DNA from: Takifugu bimaculatus
Taxonomy: Eukaryota; Chordata; Actinopteri; Tetraodontiformes; Tetraodontidae
DNA length: 64,000 nt
Assembly: GCA_004026145.2 (NCBI GenBank)
Contig: CP034990.1
Location: 11,555,566-11,619,565 of the forward strand
Direction: 5' to 3'
Each line of letters starts with the position of its first letter. The stretch's first letter is position 1. Made by a program: the position numbers and the translations under genes. The notes beneath the pieces are model-generated. The model was not told the origin of the DNA and did not search any database. It saw nothing but the letters and a program-made list of their open reading frames with translations. Positions 41,672 through 53,439 of this stretch are shown here, one piece after another.

Positions 41672-41906
41672 GATTGATTAAGTGCAGTTTTATTACCACA
41701 ATTCCAACCTCTCGTTGGAATTGTGGTAATTACATATTACTATCATTTTTAACCTGTAACTAAATTAAATATTTACAGATCATGCCTCTGATTAACCTTT
41801 CAGATTAATACTGGTTTCACTTATAACCTTATAAAAGTTTCCCTTCTTTATTTAGATTATGGGACTGCAGCTTATCAGAGATCAGCTGTGACTCTCTGGC
41901 TCGGCG
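41672..41906 (+). pseudogene. NLR copy B broken LRR exon 6, fold-back and truncated further LRR exon at the gap
   Basis: After CAG at 41671-41673 only ATTGATTAAGTGCAG remains of an LRR exon before the sequence turns into an inverted copy of intron sequence (41692-41730). A further LRR exon starts at 41856 after acceptor CTTTATTTAG and runs into the N gap, with a one-base loss (GGCTCGGCG for GGCCTCGGCG). Confidence 0.7.
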
Positions 41907-42006
41907 NNNNNNNNNNNNNNNNNNNNNNNNNNNNNNNNNNNNNNNNNNNNNNNNNNNNNNNNNNNNNNNNNNNNNNNNNNNNNNNNNNNNNNNNNNNNNN
42001 NNNNNN
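41907..42006. other. 100-N assembly gap
   Basis: Exactly 100 N, the usual placeholder for a gap of unknown size. The left side is NLR LRR exon; the right side is unrelated unique sequence. The rest of NLR copy B, and possibly more NLR copies, would lie in it. Confidence 1.
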
Positions 42007-45000
42007 TCTTGGCCACGTAATTAATCCCTGTTGCATCCAAGCAACGTGACTGGTTTGTCCACCTTTTTAAAAAAAAAAAAAAATATTCTGCTTCTTTTGG
42101 TGTTCACTCAAAGTGCTTCAAACAAGCCGCTCGTTTCAAAGTGAACACCGGTGAGGTTTGTCTGTGGTGCGAAAGCACGAAAGTGGAGACGCAGGGCGTC
42201 TCGATGGTGGGAGGAGGAGGAGGAGGAGGAGGAAACGGACCTGTTCTGCATCTGTGGAACAGTAGTTTAATCACATCTCACCTTCTGATGTCTCAGGTGA
42301 ACACACAGGAAAACACAGCAGCGCTGCTCACCTGTGCCGGTTCTCCACTGATTATGTGCCACCCTGAGGTGGCTGCGTCAGCAGCGGGGGCAGCTTTGGT
42401 TGGCTTGACACATTACAGAGAGAACACAACCAGCGCCAATCAAACTCTAAGCCATAAAAAAGGCTCCCCTTCTGATTTCATGAGACTGAGCAAACACAAA
42501 CATATTCGCAGCGTATTAGCGCCTACATATATTTATTTTAAGCAAAATCACCTCCCATACGCTCACAGTAAATGGCAGACGAGGATTTGCGATAAGAACG
42601 GGTGACACATTTGTAGGCAGCAGTCGTCAACAAAGAAACAAAAGACCGCGTTTTGTGGCGTGTTGTCAGTATCCTGTCACCCCGATGTTAATGGGAACGC
42701 TGCGGAGGAATCTGTCTTCAACTTTTGTTCAGCCAGTTTGCAAACTAGAGTGGCCAAAATTTCCTGGCAAAAATAAAAAGAGAAAAGAAAAATGACTGAA
42801 CAGGGGACACACCAGTGAACTAATCCCTTCGAGCACTCTGCTTTTCACAGGGGAAGAGCAACTCGCCAAGATTAGCCGCTGAAGCTACATTGCTACTGTG
42901 GCACTTTTAACACACCACCGACCCTGTCACTGTCAAAATGAACATTGGCGTTTTTTTTGTCATTACAACGTGACTCCTGGTGCCTTTTCTGAAACATGTG
43001 GCCTTGACTGTGTGTTAATTAGTGTTTTTAACAGAAAAGCTGCAATGGAGGCTAAAATGGAACACTGGCTTCTCTGCGACGTGGAACCTCTGAAACAGTA
43101 TGTCAGAAAGTTGCTTTTTTTTTCCCTCCCCTTTTTCACCCCGTGCTTGAGGGGTCACACAAATCCTCTGCTAAAGCAGAGCTGTGTTTAACTGCTCACA
43201 GAAGGCAGCTTATGGGAGTGTGTGCAGCTCATTATTCAGCTGCCGCTGCTGGCTGTGTGTATTCACCCACCTAAACCGCCAGATGCTACCTGCTTTTGTT
43301 GTCCCGCTCACAGAGATGATGGCCGCAGTTCAGCTTTCTGATCACCCAAACGGTTGGCGGTGACAGCAGCAGTCAGTCTACATCTGTGCAACCAATTACC
43401 AACACCTCCCCGCCGCCACGACGGGCGAGGGAGCGACGCCGCGGCTGTTTTTCGCTGTCGGCCCGCGCGCAGCCACTGTTCAATACTGCGTTTGTTTTGA
43501 GAAATGCAGTCACGGGAGGAGACTGAAGTGATATGAATACTAAGAGCGCCCTAGCATTCAGTGGCCCTGCCACCCAGGGCATCTTGTCTTAATCCGTTGG
43601 CAGAGACCAGACAAGGCCTCGGCAGAGTGCATTTGCTCTGGGAAGTCCCCGACACTGCAGACTATTTAGCCCATGCAATTATCATAATGGAGGCAGCATA
43701 AGGTAATGCATGAAGAGGAATTAAATTATCACTTTAAAGGTGTCTCTCTCTCTCTCTGCCTACCTCCCCACTGCTGCAACAAGCAACCTTCAGCACATTG
43801 ATGATGGGGTAGTGAAAGGTCCATTAGATTTTCTTTCCGCTTTTGAAATATGTATTGCACTGTTCTCAGGACAAAGAAAGCCTAGTCTGCTCACATCTGT
43901 CCGTCTGATCGTAATTCCAGGCGGCAGGTTGCTTGCCCTCTCTTCTGCCACTCTTTTAATATCATCCCATCACACACTGGGAACAATGAGCCTCGTCAGC
44001 TAGAATTAGTGATGATTTTCAATAATATGATCTTGCCATCGTGGCGAACGGCCGCCTCAAGGGAACCTGGAGGTTAAACTCGGGTCGAAGGTCGACCTCA
44101 CCTCCTTGTTCCATTTCATGAGGAGGGGACGGGATATTGTATTGTATGCACTCTTATTTTGACAGCAATAATTAGTTTTCTTGTGATTTAATGAGTCCTT
44201 GCTCACATTAAAGAACAAGGAGATTTTTCCTGTCGCTAGGTGGGTGCACGTAAACCCCTCGTGCACACATCAAGCAGCAGGAGGGAAAAAATTGATTTTA
44301 TTAGCATAGAATATTTTTCATCCTACAGCTGTGGGATGCTTTGAGTTGATCCATTTATTAGCACAAACCCCTTATTTTATCCTAAAGGTTAATCAATTTT
44401 TCCCCTACATTAGTGTTAAATCAAACGAGCTTGGCTAAGACGGGGCCGCTTACAAATAATTAGCCACGACAGCCGATTCTGCTGTTCCACAAAAATAATT
44501 GTTTAGAGGTTACTAAGCAGCATGTGAGGATTAGGCTGTAGATCACTCAGCTCGATTCAGTGTTTTTCTGCCCCTAAAGTCACTTTGCAGCAAAAAGTGA
44601 CTTTATTGAGATGACAAAAGGAACAATCTGAGCTGGACAAAACAAAATAATAAAGAATTTAACTGTGCTAGAGTTACTGTTGATCAAGCCCGAGTAGACC
44701 ACCTGTGGTGAGGTCTGACCGTACACGACTCATTTAAAGGCGCAGATTTTTCAACTGACCTTCAGCCTTGCAACTCCTAACTTGAGCCACATTGTGTTGT
44801 CTGTAATTCTGAGACTTTTCTAGCAACAAACCTTGTAAAATGCTCTGGGTTTCATTTCTGCCTCTCACTCCAATAACTAAAGACAGTTTGATGATGTCAG
44901 GAAGCAGCTTGAGGCAAAGCACATTGTTATCTTTATTTATTTATAAGAATTGTGAATTCTTGTGAAAAATTTCTCGGAACTGTTCCCAGAGGGGAAAAAT

Positions 45001-47299
45001 GGTTGAAATGTTCTTAAAAAATCATTGATGCCCTTCTCTGCTCTCGGAATATGAAATAAAATATATTCCAACCTTGAACAATGTTGAAAACAACTAGGGC
45101 ATTAAGAAAATCTAAATGTTCCATCCATCCATGGTGGATATTAACATGACAGATATGTACAATAAATGCTGTAAACATGACCGGGTGCATGTTCAGATGC
45201 CACCAGTAACTAAAATAACTGTTTTGTTGCCTCTGCTTCAGACTGTCTGAAGGTCAGGGGCCCTCAAAGAACCAGAGAAATTAAAGCAATACACGTTTAA
45301 AATAATTATTAACTGACAAATATAATGAAACTATTAATCAAAAACCAAAATACATCTCAATTAAACAGTTTTTTTTTATCCGAGTTAATGCTATTTATGA
45401 AAATTCATGTTTTAATCAAACACAAACTTCATTAACAAGTTTTTGAATAAATTTTGTACTTCAATAATTAAAAAACACTACATTTATAGAAAAACACACA
45501 CTAATTTGATGATAGAAAATTGAATTCTATTCTGTCCCTGTCATATAGTGTGTGCACACGTATAAATGCATCTACTTTTGAGTATATAAGCAATATTTAA
45601 GTCCAGAAAACAGCAGTGAGAGGCTTTATTGTGGGTGTCCTGTGAAGTGACCGTTAGTTGCACTCAAAGATGCTCATCATGTTTGAAGGATTAATCTTGT
45701 ACCTATGGCATAAATAAAAGTAGCAACCCTATGAGCTGCTATGGGTTGAATGGTTCCATCCTCTTTCTCTTATTTTCCCCTCAAAGGTTTTTATCGAGCA
45801 AAACGTTGAAGGGAAATGAGAAATAAAAAAGCCCAGGCAGATTATATACGCTGTGTTAATGCATTAGATTGCTGCAGGCGGAGAAATATATGGTTAACGT
45901 CATGTCTTAGGAAATACTTTGTTATTCCGAGAGGATCAAGGAATGACCATTTACTCCCTCCTGTAAGAGGAAAAGAATTTGGCTGATAAGTCAGGCAACA
46001 ATCTCCATGATTTATTTCCCCAACACCAGCGCTCTGTGTGCCGAGGTCGAGACAGGGAATTGTTTTTTCCTCCCCGGGTGGAGCAGAGGCGGAGAGTGAA
46101 GCACTCTCAGCCTTCATGTCAGAATGAGACAGCGCTGGAGGCCTGTGCTCACGATGGACCCTGGACAGGGTTTTAAAATTGCAGCTCGTAGCCCAGGAGG
46201 CGCACACGACCCTGCAACAAACCTGGAAAACACACACATGCTTCTGCAAAGCTCAGGATTTATAAGTCCAGGTCCACCTTCATATGTTCAGAACTACGAT
46301 CTGATCACCGTGATCGTTTTAACCTTTAACACGTTTGTCCTGCATCAACATATCGATGAGACACTTGGTTTTCTAAATGTATTACAGTATTTGCATTTCC
46401 CAACACGCAGCCCGAGCTGTTGCGTTTAGATGGGAGTAAATCCTCGCATTTAACCAGCTGGGTCCTAAAAATACGTGTCGATTGGGTGTGAAGTCATGAA
46501 GTGCTGAGATAAGTGATGTTTTATTGGATCATAAAGGAAATATTTCCTGAAAGTTAATGAGCCGCAGCCATTGTTAATCAGGTTTTTCATCTTCCTCACA
46601 TGACATATGGTGGCTTTGCATGTTTGTGTGTTCATTTGTTTGTGTGTTTATTTGTTTGTGTGTTTTTTGTTTGTGTGTGTGTGTGTGTGTGTGTGTACTG
46701 CAACACCTGAGGATTTCTCACATGTGTCACACTCATCACTTTGTACAATTACCTTTTCCATTTATTCTCCAAGAAATGTGATTCAGACAAGCTGTTCTAG
46801 GTTAGAACAGGCGGTGTGATGGTGCCACAGAGCGCCTGTTCACGTGCAGCCACAACAGAAGCAACATCGTTTAAAGCTATAGAAATTACTTCTTCAGTGG
46901 CAGAAAGTTCACAACACGAAACCACTTTTCTTTCCATTCGTGTCTCTGGCGCAGCGTCTGTAGACGAGGCTCGTAAGACCCCAGATGGCCCGCGAGGCGT
47001 CGAAACTCAGCAGAAACGAAGCTAAAAATACGACAAACGTATGCAAATGCTGCTAATCGGTAATGTGCTGAATGAATTAGCGAGATGACAGTTCATCAGG
47101 CAGCACTCATGCATCCATTCAGAAGACTTGCCAGATTTCACTTCACTCCATATTTTATACAATCAGTGTCCCAATCACGAGATCAACTGCTACTAAATCC
47201 CCACTCTGACGCATCAGAGTGCATTAAAAAATAAACAAACTTTTAACAGATGCAGCACAACCTCAGGAAATACACAAGCAGTGACTGAACGATGCCTGG
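42007..47299. other. Gene-poor non-coding region upstream of lrrc4c
   Basis: No gene supported on either strand. Contains poly-A near 42069, CT repeat at 43741-43757 and otherwise unique-looking AT-rich sequence. Such deserts beside lrrc4c commonly hold conserved regulatory elements in vertebrates, but conservation cannot be judged from one sequence. Confidence 0.5.
46640..46697. repeat. GT-rich microsatellite
   Basis: TTTGTGTGT-type repeats turning into a run of about 12 GT units. Confidence 0.85.
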
Positions 47300-48290
47300 T
47301 ACTATGCCTATTGGTCACTTAATTACTGTAGGTCAGTTCAATGGCTTGTTAACACACGTCGCTAACCAGCAAATCACGTGGATTTGGGCCTGTAGATGTG
47401 GTCGAGACAACTAGCTGAAATTTAAACACAGCATGGTTGCTGGTGCCAGACGGGCTGGTCTGAGTAGTTCAGAAACTGTAGATCTACTGGGAAGTTCCAC
47501 ACAAGCATCTCGAAGATTTACAGAAAATGGTCCGAAAACACAGCGGCAGTTGTGTGGACGAAAATGCCTTGTTGATGTGAGAGGCAAGAGGAGAACGGGC
47601 GGACTGGTTCCAGATGATACAAAGGGCAACAGTAACTCGGCTGTCAGCTAAGGACAGGAAAGAGGCGACGATTCCTACAGGCTCAGCAAAATTGGACACT
47701 AGAAGATCGGAAAAAAACATCTGCCTGGTCCGGCAATCTCGATTTCAAGCTGCGACACTCAAATGGTAGCATCAAAAAACATAAAAGCTTGGATCCATCC
47801 GCCTAGAATCATCAGTACAGGCTGCTGATGGTGTAATGAGTGGGGGATTTTTTTCTTGGCACACTTTGAAACTCCTTAGGACAAAATGACCATCATTTAA
47901 ATGCTGCAGTCACGCGGAATATTGCTGCTGACCATGTCCGTCCCTTTATGGTCACAATGGACCCATGTTCTGATGGCTACTGCCAGCAGGATAATGCACC
48001 ATGTCACAGAGCTCCTATCATCAAGTGGTTTATGGAACATGACCATGAGTTCCCTGAACTCCATCGGCCTCCACAGACACCAGAGCTCAGTCCAATAGAT
48101 ATCTTTGGGATGTGGTGGAACGGGAGCAACTGTGTGAAGCTCTCATGTCAATAAGGACCAAAATCTCTGAGAAATGTTTCCAACACCTTGATGAAAGAAT
48201 GATATGAAGAATTAAGGCGGTTCTGAAGTCAAATTGGGGTCCAACCTTTTATTGGCAAGCTATTGCCTAATAAAGTGGCCATTGAATGTA
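47300..48290 (+). mobile_element. Tc1-type transposon relic
   Basis: Degenerate transposase from ATG 47433: VAGARRAGLSSSETVDLLGS and CGRKCLVDVRGKRR (paired-like DNA-binding part), then SDGYCQQDNAPCHRAPII (second catalytic Asp region), EHDHEFPELHRPPQTPELSP and LWDVVERE-like remains. Several stops and shifts. The right end CCTAATAAAGTGGCCATTGA is typical of fish Tc1 elements; the left end near 47305 (GGTCACTTAATTA) is its weak inverted partner. Confidence 0.8.
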
Positions 48291-51200
48291 TTTTATTAGT
48301 ATTACACCAAGTTTGTGTGTGAACATCTGAAGAGATGTGACTTCCTGTCTGAACTGCAAATTTATGAACAAAGTATGAAGAAATGAGACAGGATTTCTCA
48401 GTAGTATGATAGACTGTTTTCTGTGGAGGACATGATAGCTTGCAGCAGCCCACAATGACATCATCTGATTTTGTTTTTTTAAAATCATCAAAAAAAATGT
48501 GTATTTTGGGTTGTAATCTATTTCCTGCCCACCCTGATTGAGGAACTCAGCATTCCTCCAGCCACATTTGTATCACAGATGAATTACACAAGTCGCACCA
48601 GCGAGGAATATAATGGCATGGCTGCGGGTGCCGAAGCAGAAAAATAAGGGTGGGCGTGTTTTTTATGTTGCTGGCAGGATTTAAGATGTAAGCAGCTACT
48701 GCTTTCAGTGGATATGAATGTGTGGTGAGTGTGCCTGGATGGAAAGAATCCACAGTGTTGGATGAACAATAGGACAAATGACGTTTGAAGCCATTTTTGA
48801 TTTTTTTCTTCTGCAATGTAACATGCCTTTATGCAGTGACGCAGTGTGCTTGCACATACTCGGATAACATTATAAATGCTGGCACCAAATATGGACTGAT
48901 TCTAAGAATAGAACCTCAACGTACCCACTGCTGATTAAACATTCTGATGGAAACCTACTGACAGATTATATCCACAGCTGTTTTTGTCGTGTTTCCCATT
49001 TTCTGCTTTTTGATAGCATTGCAGGATTTTTTTATTTTTTTTTAACCCCCAAGGAGGGAAATTGGCTCCTGCCAGTGGGACGCCTCATTCAGGCGGGTTC
49101 TGATAGCAAAGGCTCTTCTCACTCCAACCTGCTCCCACCACAGCTGGCACAGCACCCGTGCTGGTGCAGAAATGGAACCACGTGTAGTTTTAATTCCTGC
49201 TGATTATTTCCCCTTGTCACAACCCACCGCGAAACAAATTTAGCCCACTTAGCAATTTCTACAGTTTAGAAAACACTAAAAGGATGTCGTTGTTTTTATA
49301 AGATTGGAATTGATGGAAAAGTTGATTAGCAGATGAGTTGAAAGACATGAAAAGAGATCAATTGAAAGTGTACTGCGTGTGCACTAGGTAGAAGTAAAGG
49401 TTGACCCAGCACTGTCAGTCCTTTCACTGCAAAGGACTGACAGTGGACTGACAGTGGACTGACAGTGGACTGACAGGACTGACATCTTGCTTCCATACAA
49501 GATGAATTGTGCAAATACATTAATTACAACAAGCTATCATTATAAGAGATGAGCAGGCCAGTGGGGTCAGAGGTTGGCTATGAGGATGCTAATAACTGTT
49601 AAAAACAGTATTCGTTTGTTGATTTTTTTTATTTTAGGGGGCAGCTGATGATGAAAAATGGAAGTAGAGTGCAGCAGATTTAGCTTGAACACGCTTGGAA
49701 ATGTGTGTTTGCAGAAATCTAATCTGATTTAATTGAATCCAACACAGGTGATTGTTTCTCACAAATGATTGGATGGGACATTAGTGATCTATTTACACAT
49801 TTTAAATTTGCAGCTGTTTTGTGTGATGGTGATCACTCAATTAAATACCATACGAAAGACAGTTACTCCCTCCTCCAATGTAGCCACTGCGAGCATGAGG
49901 CACTGCATGCCAGGTGTGGCTACCCTCAGTGTGAACTCACCCTTAACGATGAAAAGAGGACCAATACTGGGACTTCTCCCAAAATGGTTCCCTCGCACAA
50001 ATGCCAGTCAATACCCACTGTGCACCTTTGGCCATCATGCCACCATCATGGGTGCATTTATATAAACCCATAACCCAATTTTATGGCCTCTACATGGTCT
50101 CCCCACACGTGCCAGATGTCCTCATTGTGAAGCTGCTTTCATCTGTGAAGAGAACAGGAAGCCAATGCTGCTAATTCTGGTGAGCATTGTGGATCCCGGG
50201 CCTAGGCGCTATCTTCATTCACATATTCTGCTGGAGGTTCTTTTCTAGAGCTCCTAATGCATCTCCATTCATAAAAGAGCAGATCCAGCCCTATGCCCCC
50301 AGAGGGGAGGGCTGTGGAATAAGGGAAAACTCACCAAAATCAACCAGGAAGGATAAGGCAGAGGTGGAATTTTGAGGCTTACATAGTCAACCGACACAAA
50401 GTGTAATGCAGAGTTTGCAGGAGGGAGTTTTCTTTCCACCGAAGCACTTCCATCTTAAAATCTCATAGTATTAGTTAGCCAGGGACTCAAAATCAAATGC
50501 AAATTATTATAGATTAAAAGTGAATGATATTTAATCATGATTCAATAAAATTTATCCACAGCAACCCTGTGATGAATCTGAATAAAATTTTTAATCGCTT
50601 GACAGCAATAATATATATAAACACTGTATTTTCCCTGAAACCAGCAGCCCCTCAGCTGCTATCTGAGCAGTGGCCATCACTCTGTCTTTGGAGACAGTCC
50701 AGTAAAGTAAGTCAATAAAGGCCAAAGATGCCCTCCAAACAAACAACACACCTGATATATTGGCAGAATCTCTCAGTCCTAAAAGCTTACCTGGCAGATG
50801 GCATCAATGCAGCCTTCTGGCTCTAATGATGTGACGGCAAACTGGGCAGGAAGACACAAGTTCTACTTAAACAAAATAAAAAGCTTGACATGTTAAAAAA
50901 AAAAACACTTAGAAAGAAACATCAATCAGAATACACACAGAAGTTGCCCCAAGAAGAGAGACAGCATTTGATTACTTTGTAGTATTGCAATTCTAATAAT
51001 GTGGATTCAGCAGACTAGACAATCACCCTCAGCCTTTACAAGTGAGGCAGTTGATGCATATGATGCATATGAATAGATAGACTTTTTTTTTTCTTTTTAA
51101 CATGGATGAAGCAGTTTGTGTGAAGGCGGGACATCTGTGACAGTTCCACAGATGGACACTTCTGTCAATCAACGACAGCTGTTAATTTGTTTTGCTCGTG

Positions 51201-51516
51201 TTTTCTCAATTTTTGCACACATCAATGTATAAATAGATTAGGGCTGCACGCTATGATTAATTTCATTCAGTATTTATTTTTCACTATTAACTAATCTGGT
51301 GATTGCTTTTCTAAAAACCATTTAGCTTGTGTGCCACCAGTTCCAGTCCTCTCTCAGCACGTCTAATTTTGTTGTTCGATTTCGGGGCAGGAATGACATT
51401 TACTTCAGTCTCTTAACCTGAAAATCTTGACAGGATTAGAGCACTGAAACCTGCCAAACACCAGTAAATATGTCATTTCTTGTGTAATTAATTATTTTCT
51501 CTCTTTTTATTCACAG
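48291..51516. other. Non-coding region upstream of the lrrc4c coding exon
   Basis: No gene supported. Contains the hairpin and short tandem repeat at 49410-49485. The upstream non-coding exons expected for lrrc4c were not located. A pyrimidine tract (TTTTCTCTCTTTTTATTCACAG) leads to the acceptor at 51516. Confidence 0.5.
49410..49485. repeat. 15-bp perfect hairpin next to an 11-bp tandem repeat
   Basis: Arms CACTGTCAGTCCTTT (49410-49424) and AAAGGACTGACAGTG (49431-49445) with a 6-nt loop, followed by about four GGACTGACAGT units. Confidence 0.85.
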
Positions 51517-51555
51517 AGAAAGTAAACAGCCCATGAACTATGATTGCTGATCACG

Positions 51556-53439
51556 ATGATCTCTTCCCTCGAGCGCCAGACAATGAGAGGTCGTAGGCTG
51601 AAGGGGGCGCTGTCCAACCCCCTCCTTGCGCTGCTTTTGGCCCTGCAGATCCTGGTGGTGGCCGGGCTGGTTCGTGCTCAAACCTGTCCTTCTGTCTGCT
51701 CGTGCAGTAACCAGTTCAGCAAGGTCATATGTACCCGCCGCAGTCTACGCGATGTTCCGGACGGCATTTCCACCAACACCCGCTACTTGAATCTCCAAGA
51801 CAACCTCATCCAGGTCATCAAGGTAGACAGTTTCAAACATCTGCGCCACCTGGAGATACTGCAACTCAGCAAAAACCATATCCGCAACATTGAAATTGGA
51901 GCTTTCAATGGGCTGGCCAGTCTCAACACTTTGGAACTCTTTGATAATCGGCTCACGACAATCCCTAATGGAGCATTTGAGTACTTGTCAAAGTTAAAGG
52001 AATTGTGGCTACGGAACAACCCCATTGAAAGTATACCGTCTTATGCCTTCAACCGGGTTCCCTCCCTTCGAAGGCTGGATTTAGGGGAGCTCAAACGCCT
52101 CTCCTACATTTCTGACAGAGCCTTCAAGGACTTGAGCAACCTCCGCTACCTGAACCTTGGAATGTGCAACCTTAAGGAGATCCCTAATATCCTTCCTTTA
52201 ATTAAGCTTGAAGAGCTAGAAATGTCAGGAAATCAGATCTCTGTCATCAAACCCAGCTCATTCACAGGACTGGTGAATCTCCAGAAGCTGTGGATGATGC
52301 ATGCTCAGATCCAAACTATTGAGAGGAATTCTTTTGATGACCTTCAATCACTGGTGGAGCTCAACCTGGCTCACAACAACCTTACCTTCCTCCCACATGA
52401 CCTCTTCACGCCGCTGCATCGTCTCGAGCGAGTCCACCTCCATCACAACCCTTGGAACTGCAACTGTGACATCTTATGGCTAAGTTGGTGGCTGAAGGAG
52501 GCTGTGCCTGCCAATACCAGCTGCTGTGCCCGCTGTCATTCTCCAACAGCCTTTAAAGGTCGCTACATTGGTGAACTGGATCACAGCTACTTCCAGTGCG
52601 ATGTTCCGGTCATCCTGGAGCCACCCAGTGATTTAAATGTGACAGAAGGCATGGGCGCAGAGCTCAAGTGTCGGACAAGCTCACTGACATCTATCAGCTG
52701 GCTCACACCTAATGGCTCGTTGGTGACACACGGGGCTTATAAAGTGCGTTTGTCTGTACTTAATGACGGAAGTCTGAACTTCACCAGTGTCACAATGCAG
52801 GACACAGGGACTTACACCTGTATGGTTAGCAACACGGCGGGCAACATTTCGGCCTCTGCGGTACTTAATGTCACTTCCGTGGAAAACAGCGGAGTGACCT
52901 ATTTCACTACAGTCACAGTGGAGACCATTGAAAGCCTCGGGGATGACAGCCAAACCCCCCTACCACCATTTGGCTGGGTGTCATCCTCAACAACGAAAAG
53001 TACTCCCGTCTCTACAAGGACCACAGAGAGGACTTACACCATTCCAGTTCTCAATGCGGATGGAGAGGGAGTTCTCAATGGCCTGGATGAGGTGATGAAA
53101 ACCACTAAAATTATCATTGGCTGCTTTGTGGCCATCACCCTTATGGCTGCTGTTCTGCTGGTCATCTTCTACAAAATGAGAAAGCAACATAACCAGCAAG
53201 ACCCCGATGGCCCTGCCTCATCCATGGAGGTCATCACTGTTGAAGAAGAGCTTGCGGGTGTCGCTGCCATGGAGAGACACCTATCACTGCCCCCCCTGGA
53301 GCACTACAACCACTACAACACCTACAAGAGCACTTACCATCACACGCCTATGCTCAGTACAATACACAGTTCAGCAAAGCAGGAACCTTTACTGATTCAG
53401 GCCTGCTCAAAAGACAATGTACAAGAGACCCAGATCTGA
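51556..53439 (+). CDS. lrrc4c: Leucine-rich repeat-containing protein 4C (netrin-G ligand 1)
   Basis: Postsynaptic adhesion protein whose known partner is netrin-G1; promotes axon guidance and excitatory synapse formation. 627 residues from ATG 51556, chosen because it aligns with the usual start and no earlier ATG is in frame after the acceptor at 51516. Order: signal peptide (hydrophobic PLLALLLALQILVVAGLV, cleavage near 42), LRRNT with CPSVCSCSNQFSKVIC, about nine LRRs (73-290), LRRCT (NPWNCNCDILWLSWW, CCARC), one Ig domain (about 352-440, AELKC and DTGTYTCMVSN), Ser/Thr-rich stalk, membrane segment about 519-539 (IIIGCFVAITLMAAVLLVIF), an 88-residue tail and the PDZ-binding end ETQI, which binds PSD-95-type scaffolds. 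The whole coding sequence is in one exon, as in other vertebrates. Length is close to the mammalian protein. Sequence between LRR and Ig fits 4C rather than LRRC4 or 4B. Confidence 0.97.
   Translation: MISSLERQTMRGRRLKGALSNPLLALLLALQILVVAGLVRAQTCPSVCSCSNQFSKVICTRRSLRDVPDGISTNTRYLNLQDNLIQVIKVDSFKHLRHLEILQLSKNHIRNIEIGAFNGLASLNTLELFDNRLTTIPNGAFEYLSKLKELWLRNNPIESIPSYAFNRVPSLRRLDLGELKRLSYISDRAFKDLSNLRYLNLGMCNLKEIPNILPLIKLEELEMSGNQISVIKPSSFTGLVNLQKLWMMHAQIQTIERNSFDDLQSLVELNLAHNNLTFLPHDLFTPLHRLERVHLHHNPWNCNCDILWLSWWLKEAVPANTSCCARCHSPTAFKGRYIGELDHSYFQCDVPVILEPPSDLNVTEGMGAELKCRTSSLTSISWLTPNGSLVTHGAYKVRLSVLNDGSLNFTSVTMQDTGTYTCMVSNTAGNISASAVLNVTSVENSGVTYFTTVTVETIESLGDDSQTPLPPFGWVSSSTTKSTPVSTRTTERTYTIPVLNADGEGVLNGLDEVMKTTKIIIGCFVAITLMAAVLLVIFYKMRKQHNQQDPDGPASSMEVITVEEELAGVAAMERHLSLPPLEHYNHYNTYKSTYHHTPMLSTIHSSAKQEPLLIQACSKDNVQETQI

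Larger units (their letters stand above)
29507..41906. repeat. Second copy of the NLR-containing segmental duplication
   Basis: 29507 onward matches 1 onward; offset 29506 before the hAT deletion, about 28738-28750 from 990 to 5446, about 27.65 kb across exon 3, changing again with later indels. Identity is very high by eye (a few differences per hundred bases). Differences: hAT internal deletion, poly-C expansion at 31541-31561, a replaced block around exon 2, an 11-bp exon deletion, a 489-bp hAT insertion and LRR rearrangements. The right end is lost in the assembly gap. Confidence 0.95.
34056..41906 (+). pseudogene. NLRC3-like NOD-like receptor, copy B: frameshifted and cut by the assembly gap
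   Basis: Same architecture as copy A: exon 1 34056-34156, exon 2 34403-34539, FISNA-NACHT exon 34640-36408, LRR exons from 37334. An 11-bp deletion at about 34900, between FISNA and Walker A, shifts the frame; translation would stop at 35044 after 214 residues, giving a FISNA-only peptide. The NACHT part is otherwise open in the shifted frame to 36408, so the lesion is recent. LRR exons 1, 2 and 5 contain single-base indels and exon 2 is partly duplicated. The last exon and stop are not present before the N run. Some indels could be assembly errors. A function as a short FISNA decoy is conceivable but unsupported. Confidence 0.85.

Noticed and set aside
45842..46249. 135-codon minus-strand frame in the lrrc4c desert
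   Set aside because: No recognisable motif and no supporting start or splice context.
49769..50073. Cys/His-rich frame resembling a zinc-binding protein
   Set aside because: Two overlapping frames of similar quality, no repeated finger spacing and no homologue recognised.
51544..51555. Upstream TTG start for lrrc4c
   Set aside because: The first in-frame ATG (51556) fits the family start; the extra four codons come from a non-ATG start.
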